From Apium graveolens (lineage: Eukaryota > Streptophyta > Magnoliopsida > Apiales > Apiaceae): DNA of 64,000 bases. The stretch lies in NCBI RefSeq assembly GCF_009905375.1, contig NC_133653.1:84067092-84131091 (forward strand), written 5' to 3'. Shown piece by piece: positions 37,001 through 47,687 of this stretch (its first letter is position 1; the number at the start of each line of letters is the position of its first letter). The notes below the pieces were generated by a model. The model saw nothing but the letters and a program-made list of their open reading frames with translations. It had not been told where the DNA came from and did not search any database. The position numbers and the translations under genes were made by a program.

Positions 37001-38573
37001 AAAATTTATTTCGCTGTTTTTCGCCCTTGAATATTACCGTTGTATTTTCCGTAGTTCGCAATTGGACTTTCTTATTCACGCTGTCTATCTGAGCATTATG
37101 ACATGTTAACCAATACATTCCCAAAATAATATCGAATTCTCCTAGCTTAAAAGAAATCAAGTCTACAGAAAAATGATGTCCAGCTATTTCTATATCACAC
37201 GCAGGACATATCCGATCCACTGGAACTTGGTCGTCATTCGCTAATTTTATAATTAACGTCTCGCCCAACCATTCCACTTCGCAATGTAATTTATCAAGAA
37301 ATTCTTCAGAAATAATTGAACGGGTAGCTCCAGAATCAATTAATACTTTTGAACTTACTGAATTCACCAAAAGCGTACCTGCAATAACACTCGGACTCTG
37401 CACTGCTTCTTTCATTATCATGTTGAAAGTTCTTGCTTTGGGTTAATTAGGCGGCGGCGGCGGAGGTAATGCCAATACTTTTGGAATAATGGCTGCCATA
37501 GCTGGTCCTTTACAATTTCTAGTGATATGCCCTTTCTTTCCGCATTGATAGCAAGTGATTTCTGCTGTTTTTCCTGTTGGACATTCGTTAGAATAGTGCC
37601 CTTTCTGCTTGCATTTGAAACATGTCACATCTGCTTTAATGCATACGCCGGTATGCTTGCGTCCACAAGTTTTGCAATACGGCACTGGAACCTTGACAAT
37701 TCCCTGCTGTTTGGAGGCTTGGAAATGATTACCTGCTTTTTATGTACCTTGTCCTATCCTTTTGAAATTCAAATTTGCACGGGCTTGAAATCCCGGCTTC
37801 CTATTGGAACGGTCTTGGAAACTTCCCTGTCCTCTATCTCGTTGAGATCTTTCACTTTCTCCTTTGATGATCAAGGCTTTCTGGACTACAGCGGTATATG
37901 TTGTTAATTCAAAAACTGCAACCTGTCCACGAATCCATGGTCGTAATCCCTCTTGAAACCTCTGAACTCGTTTCTCTTCAGTGTTCACCTGTTCCGGAAC
38001 AAACCTAGCCAATTCATTAAATTTGGCTTCATACTCTATCATAGACATATTTCCCTGCTTTAGTTCCAAAAACTTTATTTGCATCTGATTTCTCACGTAG
38101 CGAGGATAATGCTTCTCTAAAAATAACTCTTTAAACCTATCTCAGGCAATAACATCTTCACCCTCTAAAGCCTTTTTAGATTCCCACCAATAATTTGCCT
38201 CTCCTTTCAACAAGTAACTAGCAAAATCAGACTTCTGGTCCTCACATATCTTCACTGGTACAAACGCTTTCTCTATTTCTTTTAACCATGTGGTGGCTTT
38301 AATAGGATCAGTAGACCCATCAAATTCTGGAGGTTTAACTGCCTGAAACTGCTTAAAAGTAACAACTGGTAATGTTGGTGGTAATTGAGGCTCAGGACGA
38401 GGTGGCTGCTGTAACATTTGTTGTTGTATCTGCTGTTGTTGATGTTGCATCTGCTGCTGCATCATAACCATCTGTTGTTGCATCAGATGGAATATTTGGT
38501 TCATGGTCTCGTTAGTCTGATCTTCGGAATTGCTGTTAGAGGTTTCAGCCCTAGTCTTTCTTTTTGGTGCCAT
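34023..38573 (-). pseudogene. Second Tekay gag-pol, multiple stops and frameshifts
   Basis: ATG at 38,573 (MAPKRKTRAE). A Gln/Met-rich N-terminus is followed by gag, two CCHC knuckles (within 37,516-37,625; CFKCKQKGHYSNEC), protease ([10 protein letters not shown], near 37,340), RT ([10 protein letters not shown], near 36,320), RNase H ([15 protein letters not shown]), integrase ([23 protein letters not shown]) and a chromodomain-like tail (TWELESEMLEKYPHLFS). Stops at 38,142 (Trp site), 37,740, 37,443, 36,251 and 34,785 (Gln site by comparison with the first Tekay). Frameshifts near 37,003 (T run) and 36,195. More decayed than the first Tekay. Confidence 0.92.
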
Positions 38574-39085
38574 CTTCTTCTGATAATAAAACAGGTGATA
38601 TTTCTTTAACAGTTTAATAAACAATTGACAGTAGGTAAGAAAACAATTTATTCTGTATTAACAAAATGCTTTAAATAAAGAAAATAGTTGTTAAATATAA
38701 AAACTGGAAATGTAAGCAGTTAATTAAAATAGTTATTCTTTTCTCTCTCCCTCTTTTTTTTCAACGGGATTATAATATGGAAAGCTGTAAAACAATAAAG
38801 TGAAAGTAAATGCTGTAAAAGTGTAAAGACTGAAATTTAAGGTGTTATGAAATATGAAAAGTTCAGTTTATATATATGTGACACCAGCCTCATGTGTAAA
38901 TGCTTGATACAAAAAGTCTCGTGCTACTGGTAATCACTACGGCTACAAGTCATACTACCACTACAGGTCAAAATCCTACTACAGGTTAATCTACTAATAC
39001 ACGCATACACACTACTCACTAGGTTATACTATGCTGCCTCTATATACATATGTACTCTGAAGTCACTGTCTCAACTGTCACTGTC

Positions 39086-39820
39086 TCAAAACCCAGGCGG
39101 AATACGCATAAGCTCCTCTCTAAGTGCCTGGACCAAAGTTTGTGCCAAGCGGAATATCCGGTAGAACTCTGCGAAAGAAGGTGGTCCCTCATGGGTCAAA
39201 TCATCAAGCTCCCAAGTGGCGCTCATCAACACCGACTGCAATCTCTGTCTCATATAGTAATCCGGCTGTAGGGCCGCTAACAGTCCTCTGTCCCTCTGAT
39301 CAAACAGATTCATGATCTCTCGACACTGTGCCCGCCAATACTCCACATCATCCCTCATAACTCTATACTCATGGTATGGTACCATATACGGCTGAGCAAC
39401 CTGACCTACTGACTCCTGTGAAGGAACCCTCGGAATACCTGCACCCTGCTGTGGTAAACCTAACTATAGATCCACATTATGCTCTCCCATCCCCTCGACT
39501 GAAATCATCTGAACTATATCCGGCTCTGGGGCATGCACTGGTATAGGAGGTAACAATGGTGGTGGTGGTAACTCTTGCTCAATACCCGGTATAAACTGAT
39601 GCTCAACAGGTAAAGGAACCATCGACTCAAAGAACTCATATGGATCAAACATCTCTATGGGGTCATGAACTATCCCCTGTACTGGTGGTACTAGCTCCCG
39701 TGGTAATGGTGGTGGAGGTGGTAGAGGAGGAAACATATACTCAGATACTGGAGGTATAACTGGTGATGCTGGCCCGGTGACTGTCCTCTCGGAAGATGCA
39801 GAATAACCAGAAGATGCCAT
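39086..39820 (-). pseudogene. Leader ORF of second Tekay, proline-rich then helical, one amber stop
   Basis: ATG at 39,820 (MASSGYSASSER) between primer site and gag. The first part is rich in proline (PPLPPPPPLPRELVPP) and acidic residues. A TAG at 39,464 breaks it, but the same frame continues without other stops into a helical, charged part (YHEYRVMRDDVEYWRAQC) ending at 39,086. Whole frame is about 244 codons. No known domain recognised. The stop may be a C-to-T change, like others in this element, or could be read through; the former seems likelier. Confidence 0.5.
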
Positions 39821-39994
39821 CTGATAATATACTAAAGAAAAGAAAAGGTCACTAAACAATCCTAATATTTATACTTCCTAATCTAATCTGACCTAAATCC
39901 TAACAGTGATCTCCCTATTTACTATTCCTATCCTATATGATCTCCCTATCTTATCTTAACCCTAATGTTCTTATTTTCAGGGATGAAACCTACA

Positions 39995-40006
39995 GCTCTG
40001 ATGCCA
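39995..40006 (-). other. Primer binding site, tRNA-Met type with one mismatch
   Basis: Minus strand reads TGGCATCAGAGC, four bases inside the LTR at 40,011. Confidence 0.88.
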
Positions 40007-40010
40007 AACC

Positions 40011-42082
40011 TGTAACGCCCTCCAGACCCAGGGTATAAGTCTGGGGGTTACTAGCTAATCACCAAACCTGTATAATCTGATTAACAAATAATAAAGAAAT
40101 GACACTAAACCCCTTTAACACTAACCAGGATCTTTTTAGGTTGAAGTATGAAAACAAGAACTGCTAACTACTTTTATTACAAACCAACATTCAAAATCTC
40201 ACAAACTCTTTTTATTACAAACCATTGTCTAATTCATTTTTAAACTAAGTTCATCTTTTATTCAAACACACACACCCTATTTATCAATGCTCCACCGGCT
40301 CGGGCAACTCAAAGCTTTCTTCCTGAATTGGGATCAACACCTTGGGTATTAGAGGATCCCGAGGCTTGACCCGCTTCTTTACCACTCGAGTCCTGATGGG
40401 TCTCATATTCCTTCTTAACTGAAAATAATAAGGTGAATAACAACAAAAGGGTGAGCCAAAAAATTGCTCAACAAGTCCACAAAATATAAATAGTGTTAAA
40501 GCAATGTAATTGAATCCGTAACCCGGGTATATCTGCAAAGATATAACCCCACGAGAATAGAAAGAAGGCCATTACTAGCAAATACAAATGAACTAAACTG
40601 GACTCAAGTTCGCAGCTATACCCTGCTGATCAGCCACGATACAGTGCAGATCTATATCTCACTATATAGATCCCGTCGGGCACCCAGGCACTACGGCCCA
40701 TCTCAAGGATCCGGTTATGTCCCGGTCCTTAGGATTAAGTTGACTTAATCCCAAAAGTAGTATTATCCAGTCCCTGGAATAGCAACCGGAACAATCGGTA
40801 TGCTTTGATATATTCTAATCACCAGAATATATCAATAATTGTGAGTAACAATTGGAATATGAATAATGAATTCAAATGAAGAGAATAATTCAAGAATCGA
40901 ACTGAAATATGAACAAAAGAATGGAAGGAGTACAAACGTTATAAGAATTTGAAATGAAAATTACTATTCTGAAAGTAGAATAGGGGAGAAACTTGCCTTC
41001 TGCGTGACTCACTGTAATTAAATCACTTTCGTCTATCACCTACTCGACCTGCCTTGCTGGCTTAGCTTCTGTTAGCAAAATAGACTGGTTAAGTCATTTT
41101 GTACATCAATTGCATCTTGAATCGACTTCATTTCGTTCCTATTATCTACCCATACGCTTATGACTGACTTTTATATTACATATAAGCAAGTAAGACTCGA
41201 TTAACCACATAATACACATAAGCACATAAGCACATAATCATTTTTTTTATAGTTAAAATAATTTTTGGAATCAAAATCGACTCGCTGATTGCTCCGCTGA
41301 TCACCTTCTGCCTCATTTCCCATTTTCCCAGAATTTTTCGGACTCGTCTCGGCACGCATTTTGACTGATAATTAAGCAATAAATAAGGTCAACTAATTTT
41401 TAGAAAATATTAGGTCTTCTTATTATTTTTAATGAAAAGAATTCATTTTTCTGAGTAAAATGGCTTTCGTTTCACCCGAATCGGACTAACGGTTGAATTA
41501 TTATCAATTAAACACTGTTAATTCAATTTATTATTCAATATAAATAATTATTACAAATTTTTAAATCCTAAAATAATTATTTAAGAAAAATCAAAGTCAA
41601 AAATAATTTTTCAATAATTTTTGGAGTTAAAATGAATAAGTTATGATTTATTGAAAGTTATTTGATTAATTATCGGAATAATTAATCACTTTTAATGATT
41701 TAATATATAAATAACTAATAAATAATTAATAAGTAATTATTTAATAATTTATAATAATTAATCCCTAATTATTAGGATTAATCAAAATTTATTGCAAATA
41801 TTTATAATTTATTATAATTTATTTGATTAGATCGATTATTTACAAATAAAAAATCGATACAATCAACTGATACGATAACTATCGAATAAATAAACTATTA
41901 TCAGCCTCAGAATTCAACTCAACGATCCACTACTCGTATTTCTACGAGTTATTCGCATTTCTCGCATAATCATCGAAACATTACAGTTATTATTACAATT
42001 TATGCGGCTTAAATTAACAATCTGTATTTAATTACCCGCTACGAGTAATTATTACGATATTTTACGAATAATTAACTATCGT

Positions 42083-42178
<96 letters not shown>

Positions 42179-43928
42179 CGAACTTATCGTTCAATCATCC
42201 GTATAATTACGAGTTATTCGTTTTATTCCCCTAATTATCGAATCTTTAATCATAATATTCGATTAATTTCTTTAATCCTTATTTATTAAGTAATTACTTA
42301 ATTACTAAATAATAAATAGATAAATGATTAAATAAATAATTAAATACTTAATTAAATCACTAAATTCAAATTTATAAATTAAGAAAATAATTTAGGAATT
42401 ATTAATAATATTTAACAGAATTTAAAATTAATTTTTAATTGATTTTCAGAATTAATAAAACTAATTTTATTTTATAAAAATATAATTAAATAATTAAAAA
42501 TCAAGAAACATTTGTCAAAAACCAACCATCTGACAAAACAGATCAAAACCGGGTTAACCAAACGGGTCAACCGGGTTGGAATCCGGGTCAGTGAAGAACA
42601 CCACCGGAATCTGGGTTTAAACCCAGAATCCGTCGACTTCACCGGACTCCGACGAGTCTGATTCGGGGTCAAAAACACATCGTCTGAAATCGTTTTTAAT
42701 CCCAAATCACTGCAAATCACTTCCCCAAACCTAATTCAGGCCAAAGTCAATCAGAAACATCCCTGAATATCATTCTCCCATCAAAACCGATTTCAACTCC
42801 GGCCAAAAACCTATCTTTTGATTCTGTAAACCAAACTCAACGTTCTATAGTGCAAATCAAATCTAAGAACATATACAATCAAAGCCCTAACCTTTCAAGA
42901 ACCAAAGATTCACTTGAAAACATCGAGTTGAAATTTGAAAATTCAGTATAAACCCTAAAAATCGTGAATCACTATACAGACATCGTTTAATCAATTAAAC
43001 ACCATGAATCGACTGTAAATCATCTAACAAAGCTATATCAATCATCAAAATATCAAAATAACCCTGAAATCAAAAAGGCCTAATTCGAACATAAACCCTA
43101 GAAATCGAAAATCAAAAACTACGAATTAAAAACGTGAAATTGATGCTAGAAATGGAAAGAATAGATCAAAACATTTGATTTGGTTACTGGAATCACACGA
43201 TTTGATGAAGAAATCAGCTGGAAATCACGGTTTGATTCTCGACCCGATTCAAGTTCTTCCCGACCCGAATTTCAGAAAAAATTCTGATTTTTAATGATTT
43301 ATTAATTATAATTAATTAATAATTAGGCTATTTATAGTAGTAAAATTAATACTCCTAAATAAAATTAAGGGGCTAATTATACATCTAATAAAAATATTTG
43401 GCCCTAATTTTTATAATTTTTGAGTATTAAAATTTAATTTATAAATATTTTATATATGCAATATATATGCCAAAATTTCCCAAAAATTGTGAATAATGCA
43501 AAAATAGAAAGAAATGATATAAATAAAAGTCCTATAATTTTATAAAAATAAAAATGTGATTTTTGTGGGGTTTTTAACACCCAATGGGGCCCGGAAAAGT
43601 CATTTTTCGCAAAACGAGAAAATTTATAAAATATCTAGATGTTCAGAATAAGGCGATGGTAAAAGCCGTTTGATGAAAAATAAGGCCCATTATTTTATTT
43701 GAAATACTGGCTTTAAAATCATGGTTTGGGTCATAAAACGTTTGAAATGAAACCTATGAATGCGAAATAAACATCTGAAAAATACCTTAAAAATACAGAA
43801 ATGACACGGAATGCACGTAACACGTAACAGTTAGGGTTTAACAGATAATCACACATAATTGACATATTAATACACATAATTTTATTACAAATATGATATA
43901 ATACAACATAAATTTTCCGGTCATTACA
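40011..43928 (-). repeat. 5' LTR of second Tekay (3.92 kb)
   Basis: Intact partner of the split LTR. Starts TGTAACGCCCTCC and ends GGTCATTACA, followed by the ACAAG duplication. Confidence 0.92.
42086..42178. repeat. (AAT)31 microsatellite in Tekay 5' LTR
   Basis: Perfect 93-bp array, nine units longer than in the partner LTR. Confidence 0.95.
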
Positions 43929-43933
43929 ACAAG

Positions 43934-44293
43934 GGCTTTTATTCAAAACTGTTGTTATGTTTTCAGACAATAGTGAAATTAAAATTACCATTGTCTGCAA
44001 TAGACAAAAAATTTTACGAAAAAATTAACTACTCTTAGTCGACACAAATTTGCCGTTGTGTAGAACTAAAACAGTTGTTTTACTTTGTTTTCAACAACGC
44101 TTTTCTTTTCAATTCTGTTGTTTGTCCTGCACTGGAACAAGTCTTGCACAATTGTTGTGCTATCTTGTTCTAGAACAAAGGTTGAAAAACCGTTATCTCA
44201 CTTTATATCAGACGAGCGTTGGGTATTCAATGGAAAATTTTGACGTCAAACAACGGTGAACGACCGTTGTCTCAAAGCAAATTTATTGTAGTG
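43934..44293 (+). repeat. CACTA subterminal repeats and right terminal inverted repeat
   Basis: Short direct and inverted copies of CCGTTGTC and CTGTTGTT-like units, with CAACGGTGAACGACCGTTG forming a small palindrome near the end. The terminus on the minus strand is CACTACAATAAA. Confidence 0.75.
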
Positions 44294-45473
44294 CAACCTA
44301 GTTCTAGAGAGGTATTCTACATTCATTATTAAACCTGGGAATCTATAAAGGTGGGTTATGTTCAACAGTCCTGCAAGATCACAGTGGGCAACAATAGGCC
44401 AGAGCCAATTCAACATACTGTAGTCGAATTTACTTAATTAAAACAACTACTTACATGGTTACATGTATCCAATTAACCCAATGTCTAAAGAAGAAACATA
44501 TTACCTTGTATGCATTCTTTCATCCAGTGTAGTACAAACTAGTGAGTTCACCCTCAGGTGATTTAGTATGTGACAAAACCATAAAACTTTTCAATATTAG
44601 TTTAGGTTTGAATCTTCCTATTCGCATAATATCGTACATTAAGGTATACAAACGTATTTATCATCTTAGCAATTATAAGGGTACTATAGAATTCTTCTTT
44701 TCTACTTACCAAATGATGCTTTCATTCAAGTACAATTAAGTTGTACTAGGAAGATTTAGTCAAGGCATTATAACCACAGTACATGGAGTAGGGTAGAAAC
44801 ATACAAGTGCCATAAGAACCGCTGTTACACGCTGGCAAACTACAAGTGAGATCATCAACATAATCAGGCCTTGGACTTCTATCATGGCCCATGATAATGT
44901 AAGGAGTTGAACTAGTTTATCACTGTACTTGAAGCAGAAATTTAAAGCATTAAGCAGAGCGTAATTAAGAAAATTGCATCTGGATCAGATCCTTCTGATG
45001 GCCTTTAATGTGAGTATTAACAAATCCTATGTACATAGAGCTATCCTTTTGGACCATCTATTAAACTCTAGTAAGTGCACCATGATGCATTACATACTCA
45101 TACATGAGACAGTCATCATTTCCCATAAATCACAAAACAAGATAACAACCTGCACTTTCCTCTTGTGTTAAAAATTACTCACTGTTCAATTAATAAAATA
45201 TAAAAGAGTCTTAGACTCGAGTTAAAATTTAATAGCAGGTCATTGAGTAACTTAACAGTCTCATTTTTATAAATCAGCTTCTGCAAGAATTACATTTTCA
45301 AGGCCAAGTCCTGTTTACAACATCTGGCAGCAGGCATTTGTTTCACAACTAAACTATCACCTGACTAAAAGGGAAACATAATCCGAATAATCACCACCAT
45401 TTTCCCTAAATTACCCTTCAATTGGTCCACTAATATGTCTTAAACTTTTTAAGAAAATCAGCTTCATTCAAAC

Positions 45474-45591
45474 TCAACACCAACTCGAACAAGGCGGCAC
45501 ATTATGAAGATGCTGAACAATATCAGCTCCAACATCATCATCAAGTGCACGATCAATATGGGTATTACACATCCCCTTTACAAACTTGGCG
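45474..45591 (-). other. Possible terminal exon of an unknown gene
   Basis: On the minus strand a good acceptor (TTGTTCTTTCAG) is followed by an open frame of about 38 codons ending TGA, with even codon content (KFVKGMCNTHIDRALDDDV, then GADIVQHLHNVPPCSSWC). I do not recognise the protein. No upstream exon was found, so this may be chance. Confidence 0.2.
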
Positions 45592-46122
45592 CTGAAAGAA
45601 CAAGTTGAGCGAGAAATAGTGTCTCTATTTTCTGAGTCAAATCGGTCTGGCCTGGATTCGTATTAGCAATGATTTTCGAGTTCATTTGCCATCCTTTCTT
45701 GCTGAATTGGAGTTTTACAAAACCCACCCCATTTGGATACTTATCATATACTCTCTCTTTCTAATTGAATTTTATACATTATCTTTTCAATGCTCCCTTA
45801 AATTATAACTCTACAATATTTTTTTTTAATATTTTTTTCTGAATAAAAAATTTATATTTAAAATTTTATTAAAAAAATATTATGAAACTATACTCGAAAT
45901 ACATTTAGATAGTGAACCCCATGGGATGAAGGTAGTATTATATATTATATAGAGATACATAGATTATCAAACCCGACCCCAAATAAAATATCACGGAGGG
46001 CAACTTACTGGCCAGGTTAGGGCTTTCTTATTTCGCAACGTGGGGAGGCGAGTCGTGTTTATTTTGTGCCTGAACCGCACTTATCCCAAACCAAAATTAA
46101 AAAAAAAACTCAAATGTCACTA

Positions 46123-46161
46123 TTTGGGGACAAATGGCCTTCAACGTAAGATGTCCCCAAA
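46123..46161. repeat. 10-bp inverted repeat, TTTGGGGACA / TGTCCCCAAA
   Basis: Perfect 10-bp arms with a 19-bp loop. The same TTGGGGACAT word recurs at 57,830-57,839 beyond the Tat element. Confidence 0.6.
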
Positions 46162-46619
46162 TATCATTTCAAAACCTAATCTCGTTTCACGTTTTTTAAA
46201 ATAAGAAAAATGGCAGCTCAGTCTACGTTTTTGAACTATAATTTTTTTTGTTTAATTGGTTTCATCACTTTGAGTCACGTTAGGAGATCCTAAGCAATAT
46301 TTAATGTTACGTTTTTAGCAATAAAATATAACTTAAGAAAATGTTTCATTCATTTTTAATTAATATTTTATATTTTCATAATTTTTTACTAGATTTCAAA
46401 AATATTAATTTTATATATTAATTTTTTAAAATTCAAGCGTGGGACCTAATTCAACAATTTTTATTTTTTAGGTTTCAATAATCCCCATTTGGGTTTTAGA
46501 TATATGAAAAAATTGAATAAACACGCATTTAGTTTAATAATTTTTAACATTTTAGGGTTTACCAATCCCCCTTTAGATTTTACAAATATTAAAAAATAAA
46601 TTATTAAAATGTACACCGA

Positions 46620-46715
46620 TTTAGGGTTTAGGGTTTAGGGTCTTTAGGCCCTAAATTCTAAAGTGTAACCCTGATTTAATTTAGGGTTTAGGGTCTTTGG
46701 GGCCCTAAACCCTAG
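46620..46715. repeat. Short telomere-like TTTAGGG repeats
   Basis: Three TTTAGGG units at 46,620-46,640, two more near 46,680, and the reverse (CCCTAAACCCTA) at 46,704. Too short for a telomere. Confidence 0.7.
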
Positions 46716-47084
46716 AAACCAAACTCTAATTAATTAATTATTTTTAATATTTTAGATTTCACCAATCCTCCATTTGGATTTAAAAAAATATTAAAATATT
46801 TATATATATGAATAAAATACGAACAAAACATCTCTTAGAATTGTGTCTTAAGTTTAAAAATTCAACATTGTCTAGCTTTTTTGGCTAAAAGGTAATAAAA
46901 AAAATTAAAAAAGACAATGTAATGTTGAAAACAAAATATGGACTTGAGTTTTAATTAAAAAAATAAAAACAGGACTACGTTCTTCGTTTTGAACCCCAAA
47001 CTCACTTTTTCAAGTTACATTTTGAATTTTATTATAAAATTAAAAAGAACAACGCAATCCGAGGGTGCATTTTTCTTTAGTTAA

Positions 47085-47654
47085 TGATAGGGATAAATAA
47101 ATTATGATTGTATAATTAAATACTGCATTAATTGTACAAGCTGTGGGCTGCTAGGCCCAATAAAAAGATATATGATATTCAGACCAGAAAGGTTAAGCCT
47201 GATGGACCAGATCAGGCCTGATGGAATAAAAAAGGCCCAAAAGCCCTAATTATTAACTAATTTCGTAATTAATTAATAAGGGAACAATCAGCTATTGAGA
47301 AGAGTCCCGATAAGGATATAAATCCTTATAGATTAGCCTCAAGGGGACCTAAAAGGATAAGGAATCAGCTTCCTACTTCCTAGGACTCCTAAGTCTATCC
47401 TAATTCAGAGGCTTGTCCACCAAGTCTCCTATACCAAGTCCAATTCAAGGACTCCCACATCTATATAAGGGGTCTCACCCCACAAATCAGAACTACGTTT
47501 TTTGGCTTGATTCTCTAATTCACAGAGATACGTAGGCATCTCGTAAAAGGCAGAATTAAGCTACGATACACGAGAGCAGCCATTAAAGGCCTTGAGCTCC
47601 CGGATCTTAGTAATAAATACAGCAAATAATAACCTTAGCTTTTTATCCATAACA
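47085..47654 (+). repeat. Tat 5' LTR
   Basis: Starts TGATAGGGATAAATAAAT and ends ATCCATAACA. Partner of 57,116-57,685. Confidence 0.93.
47462..47469 (+). promoter_or_regulatory. TATA box of Tat 5' LTR
   Basis: TATATAAG about 190 bp before the LTR end, the expected place for the promoter that drives the genomic RNA. Conserved at 57,493-57,500 in the other LTR. Confidence 0.7.
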
Positions 47655-47656
47655 TT

Positions 47657-47673
47657 TGGCGCCGTCTGTGGGA
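47657..47673 (+). other. Tat primer binding site
   Basis: TGGCGCCGTCTGTGGGA two bases after the LTR. TGGCGCC starts are usual in the Tat and Athila lineages; I do not assign the tRNA. Confidence 0.85.
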
Positions 47674-47687
47674 AGACAACAACAACC

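Larger units (their letters stand above)
25829..43928 (-). mobile_element. Second Tekay element, with a nested solo LTR
   Basis: Flanked by ACAAG (25,824-25,828 and 43,929-43,933). The LTRs are about 3.91 kb once the 4.24-kb insertion is removed. The 6.03-kb internal part has a leader ORF and a gag-pol with several stops. It is a distinct family from the 6,913-20,064 element: proteins are alike but the LTRs are not. Confidence 0.92.
24764..44293 (+). mobile_element. CACTA transposon, 3' part with right terminus
   Basis: The right end at 44,293 reads CACTACAATAAATTTGC on the minus strand, the CACTA superfamily signature. Many short subterminal repeats (CCGTTGTCTCAAAG and variants, both orientations) lie at 25,500-25,828 and 43,934-44,293, split by the Tekay element 25,829-43,928. 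A Ulp1-like gene end (24,803-25,095) lies upstream, as in several plant CACTA elements. The left terminus and transposase are not in the window. 25,096-25,499 holds nothing I can name. Confidence 0.75.
44294..47084. other. AT-rich sequence without a convincing gene
   Basis: No long ORF, no LTR signatures and no coding motifs. It may be host intergenic or intronic sequence flanking the CACTA element. One possible exon and some short repeats are listed separately. Confidence 0.6.

Noticed and set aside
46620..46715. Telomere or telomere-junction repeats
   Set aside because: Only three full TTTAGGG units with both orientations nearby; too short and mixed.
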